64,000 nt of DNA from Sipunculus nudus. Its lineage: Eukaryota > Annelida > Sipuncula > Golfingiida > Sipunculidae. Location of the stretch: contig CM049306.1 of NCBI GenBank assembly GCA_026874595.1, positions 9,170,519 to 9,234,518 of the forward strand, read 5' to 3'. Both the position numbers and the translations under genes were made by a program. The notes beneath the pieces were generated by a model that saw nothing but the letters and a program-made list of their open reading frames with translations, had not been told where the DNA came from and made no database searches. This document shows, one piece after another, positions 56,518 through 64,000 of the stretch; within the stretch, counting starts at the first letter, position 1, and each line of letters starts with the position of its first letter.

Positions 56518-58546
56518 AGAGGGATTGTTATCGGAATTTAAAAGTCGGAAACCTTACAATAGTTTTAAAGGTTCCCGAAATATCATTAATTAATATCATC
56601 CTTTATAAAGGAAACAAACTTGAAATAAGGGACCAATGGATCATGGCGCTCAGCTGAAGTTTCCTATGATAAATTCCTGGCAGACAATTTTGTTGTATAG
56701 GTTCACTTGAAAAAGGAAATCATAATGCTACACTCATTTGACATTAACATATAAAATAATAACTGATGGACAGACTGGTGGACAAACAGAACTGATCATT
56801 TTACTTCACTTTCTGCAAGGATAGGATAATAATGGTTTATATTAAACCCCTTTTTTTGCACATCCATTTTTGCTGAAGAATAATGAATACATGTTTGCAT
56901 TCGATCCTATTTTTTTATCATAGTCATTTTTTATGTTTACAAGTGTTATAAATTTGCAATATAACACAATCTGAAAAGAAAAGTTAATTCAGAATTATTA
57001 ATTGTATCTTATATTTAGTTTAGCTCATACCATGTCAACTCATGCAAACAAGTATATTTTATTATTATTTTTATATTTTCTTGATTTTTTCATAAATTGT
57101 TAAAATGAAATTAAAAGAAAATAATTTTTTAAAATAACTCCAGTCCTTAAAAAATCCATAATGCCAAAAGAAGGCATGTTCATCCGTTATTCCTAGGATC
57201 ACTTATCAATACAGTTGTGCACATTAGAGTTTTCAGTTAAATGTATATGCTTAATTTTATGAACTAGAAGTAAAAAAAAATGATAAAAATGTCAAATCAG
57301 ATATATAAACTGTTGATGGCATGAGGGAGAAACAATATCATTGTGCTATTTATTAACGTTTCTCAATTACAGTTTGATACTTATATTAATATTCAATTTC
57401 ACACATGTTAAAAAAGAACGCAAACAGTTTTTTTACTCTTCTAAAGTAAGGAATTCCCCATAGCATGAACATCCACACATTTATAGCAGTACATCACTTT
57501 GTGGACATTCAATTAAATGCGCACTTTTATCCTTGTCAACCCCTGTAATACAAAACAAAAATGTAGTAAAAGTGTAAAAACAAATTAAACATAGAAAATT
57601 ATAACATTCATCTTGTTTATGCATCCTGTCCACAGACAAGGGGAGAGAGAAAGCTCAGCTAAGTATGGCAGCCCAAAGTGAATGGAGAATATTAGCCAGG
57701 TGGGTCATACACCATTGACTGCAACTGATGAACACAATACATCAATGTATGAAAAGGTCTTCTAAATCTTGAATGGAAGCTAGTATTTGATCATTTGCTT
57801 TGAAATTTCAGATTTTAAAAGTTTAATTCTTTATGTGAACATATCGTAAAAATTAAATCAACAGTGATTTCCGAAAAAAAGTACCATGGTCTAAATTGTG
57901 CAAAATTTAAGGTACTGATTTGAGATGTATGCCATTAACTTAAAATGTTTACAAAATTCTAGTCTAATCTCCTGTATACAATTATATCTATATTAAATGT
58001 AGTTATATGCTTGAAAAAGACTCTCTAGCTTCATCATTTACAATGTAAAATGGGTAAATATCTTTCCTGATGTTTGACAAGATACATTATGTTCGGGTCC
58101 ATAACGTCTAACAATTGCACAATATTGACCTAATTTCTGGTAAGTGCATAGGAAATATATAGAGGAATATCCATGCAAAATGTAAATAAACAACACCAGT
58201 GGTTTTATTATAAGGCACCCTAGACGTGTAGCAACATGTTGTTGCCGTAAAATTGAGGTCTTTCCTTTATTTCTCTAAGGAACGAAGGCAGGGGAACTTA
58301 GGGACATCTAACTTCATGTCATATTTTGGATTTATAGGTCTAACGTATTCAAATCGGGCCCTGATGATGGAAGGACAAAAGATATCTCATCACTGTAGCT
58401 CAAATGACTTATAGTCAGCTTAACTAAAAATAACACGGAGAAAGCTCGAATTGTTATCGCGTTGAGTCAAGCTAAAGAATTCTAAGACAGCTGCCTGTTG
58501 CCATAGATCAGCATGTCTGCAAAATTTAGTGATGATGAGTCCAGGG

Positions 58547-58547
<1 letters not shown>
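55859..58547. other. No gene recognised; (CT)n at 56469-56516
   Basis: Contains a (CT)n microsatellite of about 24 units. The minus-strand frame at 56101-56397 starts with several N-glycosylation sequons but has no splice context or recognised domain. A segment near 58387-58425 ('gctcaaatgacttatagtcagct') matches one near 92-120, so it is a dispersed repeat. Confidence 0.4.
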
Positions 58548-58548
<1 letters not shown>

Positions 58549-58600
<52 letters not shown>

Positions 58601-58708
58601 TATATATATATATGAAAATATATATATATTTATATATATATATATAATTATACTATGTATATAGTTAGCTTGATTCGATGATGTATTGAACCTTAATGTA
58701 TTATATTG

Positions 58709-58742
<34 letters not shown>
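58549..58742. repeat. Clustered (TA)n arrays
   Basis: Several TA/ATA tracts (58549-58604, 58618-58646, 58711-58736) separated by short unique pieces. Confidence 0.9.
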
Positions 58743-58747
<5 letters not shown>

Positions 58748-59159
58748 GCGTGTTTTTGGTATCAGATTTTGGACCAAATTCTAAAATCGTATAATTTTAC
58801 GAAACTCGAAATTCTTGTGGCAGGAATATTCCGTTTTGATTATATAATTGATTCGGCTCATGCTAATGAACCTCCTTACTCTATATAAATTTTGCAAATG
58901 ATCAGATGCTAAAGTGTCCAGATTTCCTGAAGAAACCGGAGAAAAGGAGACCCCCCCCCCCCCCTCCAACACTCATCTATTTAAGCAGTCCTCTTGCGGC
59001 AGGTTAGTAATAAAAAGTAATATTAAAGGGACCCAATTACCTATAAAGCATGTTGAATTAACACGGAAAATAGCTTCTTCTCTTTAAAATGATATTGCCT
59101 TGAAACCAGGGGCGTACCAAGACCTGACCGTCGGGGGCAAGAATCAAGAGGTTTCCCGA

Positions 59160-59300
59160 TTCTGTAATTTATTTGTTCTTCTTCCTTACCATTCTCCTTT
59201 TTCGTTTCCTTTTCTTTTCCTTCTTTTTCTTCTTCCTTCCCTTTCTCTTCTTCCCTCTTTTCCCTTTTCCCTTCCTTTCCTTCCTTTATTCCCTTCCTGA
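59160..59300. repeat. C+T-rich low-complexity tract
   Basis: Nearly pure pyrimidine (TTCC, TTTTCT, CCTT mixtures). The Lys/Glu-rich frame on the minus strand is its by-product. Confidence 0.9.
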
Positions 59301-61339
59301 TTATTTTGCCCCTTCCCGTTTTTGGCAAGCTGCCCCCCCGGCCACCCCACTGGTTACGCCACTGCTTGAAACCGTTTGCTTACTCTTGTAAACGAGTGTA
59401 TTTTTCTTGGTCAAAAACGTTCTGAATGAAACTGTATTAAGGTAGTTCTTTGCAACACAGAAAAAAACATATTTAATGAGCGATGGAAATCCCTCTATAA
59501 CGCAATTAATACCAAAAGTGAAGATCAATTTGATACCGACCAGATACTTCTAGACGATACTTATACTCAAGTAATTGATGTTACAACAATATGTAAATGA
59601 TCTGTGAAAAAATATTTTCGAACTAATGATACTAAAGAATAAACAGGAAATAGATGTATATTGATGTGTATATATGTATGTATATATTTGTTTTGTATAT
59701 GTATGTAAAGGTATGTGAACGCTTTCATGCATGTTACTATTGCGCATGTTGACAGCCTTTTTGATTCATTAATACTGTTTTATTTATAAATTGTTGTCTT
59801 ACCTTGGTACAAGCTGGAACTTAGTGTCACAAGCGAAGAAGTTATTTATATATATATATACTTAAAACATATCCAAGTATATACTTTATAAATTATCACA
59901 GTATATATGTATCTACCCCCATTATTCTTATTCTGTCTATATCATTAATTAAGCGTCACCTTTTCAAATAAAACTCGACGTCGATGATGACATATATTAC
60001 ATTTACAAAAAAGATGGTGTAAAAAAAAAGAGTGTTAAAAACAGTGAACCGGGCGCGATCACAGATGTCAACATAAACACAGCACATTGGGCCGTTAGCA
60101 TCGTGAAGCGAAAACACGTGTCAATCAGGAGATACCCTTACTGACTTGGCCAAGATAATGTAATACTCTTTTCTGCTGGCTTAAACACCGGGTGATGCAG
60201 CTCAAAATCGGACCTCCGGTCACGCGGCCGTGTTATGGTAAACAGACACATGTGGACTGAGTTTACCAAGGCGCAGAGCCGTAACACTGCTGTTAAAGAG
60301 CGATATGCTAGGTACAGTGTGGTCGGATGGTTTTGTTGGGAATCTTTTATAAAGCAAAACTGAACTAAATGTGTGAAAGAATAGGCATAATATTGCTCCT
60401 GATAATGTCCCTTTAATCATAATACAAAAACTCATACTTCGTCAGGTCTCTAAGAGTTCACCAAAACATCTGGACAAAAATTAATGATATGATTGGATAA
60501 ATATGGCAAAAACAGACTCAATGAAACCTCACTCACAAACACACACACTGACAAGAACAGTAGTGGGATCCATTTTTAATATCGGGGATGTTTAAATAAG
60601 ACAAGACATTTGGACGAAGTTCTGGCTAATTTTTTTTCCTTTAGGAGGTTTTCGTCATTTCTCCTGTGAAGATTCATCTACTCTAACGATATATCGTTTG
60701 TACAGCGATATATCGCGGCCCCTCTCGCCTGTTAGTAAGTATGGTGTGGAAATACTGTGATGGTTTTACATTTATAAGCAATTGCCCGCCTACCACGGTG
60801 TTATTAAGGAACCCTGACACTTCCTGGATTTAGTATGCGGCTTTCTGTATTGCACAATAAAATTGAGCTCTTACCAGTAATGTAGGTATCGGTCTAGGAG
60901 GTTCTGGTCTCGTTCTCGGACTACAATAGTGTTTTTTAACCTTTTTATTTTATATAGCTTGTCTTACAAAAGTATTTCGTTGAATAATTATGATTTGCCA
61001 TCGAAAAATCGTCAACTATTTGTTTTCAATCTGATTTTCTGTCAAAACGTCACGCAAATATATTGTTGCTTTTTGTCATGGGTCACTAAATCCAACAGTC
61101 GGCTTGAACGCAGTGGGATGTTAATATAAAATTATGAATAAAGACAAATATTAAATTGTTAAATAATAGTGTTAGATTATTAGAAGGATTTATCTTTAAT
61201 TAAATGTAAGGCTACTTGATGGAAAATAACCCGCTGAATCCATGTAACTCTGGATAAAAAAGCACAATACCTGTAAACATTCTTTTTAGAATTAAACTGT
61301 GGACATTTATTGGTTTAACCATGCCATGATATTTATTCA

Positions 61340-61800
61340 TGATTTAAAAGAGGGTCTAGGAGGGTCTCTCTCGAAAGCTTTTGACAGGGTCTGGCACCAT
61401 GGTTTAACTTCTAAATTGATATAATTAAAAAATGTAGGATGTATATCTTAACATTTATTACAAATAACCTTAGTAATAGAAGACAATGTGTTATAATGAT
61501 AGGGTATAAATCAGAAAGGAGCGCTATTTATTTAGGCGTTCCCCAAAGGCTCTCTACTATTCCTGGTTTATGTCAATGATATAAATATGAGTTTAGAAAA
61601 TAATATATTAATGTAAGTCGAAGACAACTGTATTTATTCATGTAAGGTTGACCCTAAAATGCTGCCCATTCACTCAATAGGAATTTGGAACGTCTAAGTA
61701 GCTGGGCAGGCAAATGGTGTCTGAAATTCAATGCAGAGAGAAATGCGGTTATTTTTTTCTAACAAGAAAAGGAACATTTCACAACATGTCAGAAATACTA
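61340..61800 (+). pseudogene. LINE reverse transcriptase core fragment
   Basis: In several frames the translation shows RVWHHGLTSKLI (61388-61425), GALFI then a VPQGS-like FPKGSLLF (61520-61560), LVYVNDINMSLEN, and a VEDNCIYS segment in place of the YADDxxxY catalytic box. It ends with W-A-like NRNLERLSSWAGKW. The order is that of Jockey/CR1/RTE-type non-LTR RT. Numerous stops and frameshifts show it is old. Confidence 0.7.
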
Positions 61801-64000
61801 AACTTTTGCTGGGACGTAAATTTTATTTTTGTCATACGTTTTCATGTTTTATTTGTAAGTTAATCAAAGTTTTGTTCTGCTTGGCAATACGTTTAGTTTG
61901 ACAAGCCTACATTTTCTGTGAATGACGCAGCTAATACCTCAACCTCAAAGCAAAAGTCATGATTGTTAATTTAAAACTCAGTACATTTATGATCTCAGAA
62001 AGGTATATACATCATCACAGAGGTTTAAGTGACAAATAGTTCTAAAATCTCCCGAAAGATGTGACCAGCAGTCCCAATTTTCCCTGACAGAGAACCAAGC
62101 AGACTAAACACAATTTATCTCTTTGCACGGCTGTCTGGATACTTTGTCAACGTTCAGAGAAATGATGTACATAGATAAAAAAAGGACAGACGAACAGACA
62201 GACACAAAGCAAAGATAGACATTCAAGCTTAGTCCAACAGACGTTAAAATGAGTTTAATTTATTTCTGTTAACCGGATTATTCAGGATTAAATTTAAAAG
62301 ATCTACCTTAGGGACCTACTTAGGGATGATGGAACTACTAACTATTCGAACAAACACGTTGCAGCATATAAATGTAGTTGTTATTTGAGCCACTAGGCGG
62401 CGTTCACGCACAAATAAACCCATGATTATTTCATCGCGAAAAAAAGCTTCACTATCTCATATTAAGTAACATGTATTCATAAAGTTAATTAATTTCTCGA
62501 AGCGTGTATTTTCTTTTAATAAAGATTAAACAATATGGTATACAAGACGCTCTTATAATTGACCCTTTAATAGCTGAAAGTAAATGAATGAAAATCTAAC
62601 ATGTGACATTAGATGCTTTAATACGTTGTATTTGACAGTAGATGCTCTAATAACCAGCGGTTGACAGCAGACAGTTTACGATAAGTAAAATGTAGAAGGC
62701 TATTTAATATTTCTAATGAAAGAAAGTAGATAATTTATTACATGTGCGTAGTAGAAGAGACTTTTGCAAAGTTGTAATTATTTTAAGCGCTTGCAATGAT
62801 TTTTGTTAGCGAATTCGTGGTGCCGAAAAACATATTCTACAATTTACCAGAAGCCTCCTTAATCTATATAAACCATTAAACACTTGATATAAATAAGAAA
62901 ATATACGAGAACATCACTACGTCATACCTATCTTCTCTTTTCCTGCTGTTTGAATTGGAAAATAATTATAAAAATAATTACATGAAGGAAAAAGGAACAT
63001 GCTTTAGACATAAAGAAATGTCAAATTAATGAAAGTTCACAATTTGATCGTTCCGCTTACCATAAGCACTACGTTATCCATATTTATGTCTGTATGGGTC
63101 AATTTTCTTTCTTTTCGGAAGTAGTCCTGTTTAAGCCCATTTTTCTCCGCACATGTACCAGCACATGTCGACAGACGGCACCAAGGCGTAACGTTAACTA
63201 CTGGTCAATGTCTAGTCAGCGTTCGTCTTAACCAAATTCAAACTTTTCATTTAGCATTACATTTTACAATAACTTTATTGCTCTCTTTATTACGCAAAAA
63301 AATCCGGTTTACATCGGTTAATACACATCTAAAGAAGCTGGAATTGAATCTCATTTAGTGCTTAAGAGTGCAAAAATAAGTGAGGTACAAGCACCTTCAC
63401 ATATATGTGTGCCAGCAACGGGAAACTCCCCTCCTTATTGGGTAATGTTTCACATATTCCTTCAGATAATAAAATTAATAGTTAGATATATATTTAGAGG
63501 CTGTTGACGAGGAAGTCTTGCTCACGCACCTGTTGATTATGACTTGATTGATATATACGGTTACGAATCCAACGCTAGTTTTGGATTATATTAATAACTT
63601 CTCAGAAGCAAGTGCTCGCAGTTTGCTGATGATTGTTTGCTCGTCTGTGGTATTATAAGGAAGGACAATGCATAACAAAAGAACTGAATAAGACCATGAA
63701 AATAAAATGGGTGACCTGTTTTTGTCCAGAAAAAAAAAATCCACGGGCGGAAGAAAATGCCTTGCACCCTTCAGGATACACACTGGGAGTGGTTGATATA
63801 GTGGGGAATATTTGAATATCATTGTTTTTATATATTTATCTTACACTAAACATATTAGCACATTTCCCTACTGGATAGGCCTTCTTTGCTTTCTGAAAAA
63901 AAACATATTTAGACAGGCATACACCCGAAACCAATGATACAATTTACATTAGACCAATATTATAATATATACTTTACAATTGTGGGATTTAATATACATC
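61801..64000. other. No gene recognised
   Basis: AT-rich sequence. The overlapping frames at 63586-63822 on both strands have no splice context, motif or composition that would support a gene. Confidence 0.4.

Noticed and set aside
57651-57716. Short ATG frame with CAG|GTGGGT donor as a possible first exon
   Set aside because: Eleven codons with no recognisable partner exon; such patterns are expected by chance.
59041-59300. Lys/Glu-rich minus-strand and Phe/Leu/Pro-rich plus-strand frames
   Set aside because: By-products of a pyrimidine-rich low-complexity tract.

Overview
The window looks like nuclear DNA of an invertebrate animal, most likely a mollusc. It is AT-rich. Genes have small exons, long introns and consensus GT-AG splice sites. 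Much of the rest is bivalve-type repeats: pearl/HINE-like elements with a tandem core, tRNA-derived SINEs, Helitron ends, a Penelope-like fragment and long (AT)n arrays. The species cannot be named from what I can see. There are no bacterial features.

Layout. (1) 1-10.7 kb: repeats and AT-rich DNA, probably intron 1 of a minus-strand SLK/STK10-type kinase gene whose first coding exon is at 10570-10719 and whose CpG-richer promoter follows (CRE at 11070-11077). A hAT-type MITE with a perfect 8-bp target duplication lies at 5052-6041. (2) 13996-15750: a DNA transposon with very long inverted ends made of A-tract repeats. (3) 16.7-17.1 kb: a ~42-bp minisatellite. (4) 18995-31319: a decayed Ty3/gypsy-type LTR retrotransposon. 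Its tRNA-Leu-type primer site, gag zinc knuckle, protease, RT, RNase H and integrase are recognisable but broken. Its left terminal repeat carries a Helitron and its right one a HINE/pearl-like element. (5) 33969-40539, minus strand: a complete three-exon rhodopsin-like GPCR gene (330 aa) with a QRR instead of a DRY motif. Intron 2 holds a Penelope-like GIY-YIG fragment. (6) 43573-52085, minus strand: a six-exon gene I assembled from splice sites, predicted to encode a 257-aa secreted protein. A short signal peptide, separate predicted helical exons, a Cys/Pro-rich loop exon and intron phases 1-0-0-0-0 together resemble long-chain class I (IL-6/CNTF/CLCF1-type) four-helix cytokines. This is the most interesting feature here. 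A LINE fragment sits in its intron 3. (7) 53142-55855: three PIF/Harbinger-like elements nested inside one another, the innermost with remnants of two opposed coding exons. (8) 55.9-64 kb: no gene recognised, only simple repeats and a LINE RT fragment.

The three host genes are all on the minus strand. The cytokine-like gene lies about 3 kb upstream of, and head-to-tail with, the GPCR. Nothing in the sequence shows that they work together. The assignment of the secreted protein to the cytokine fold is inference from helix pattern, size and exon phases, not from a sequence match.
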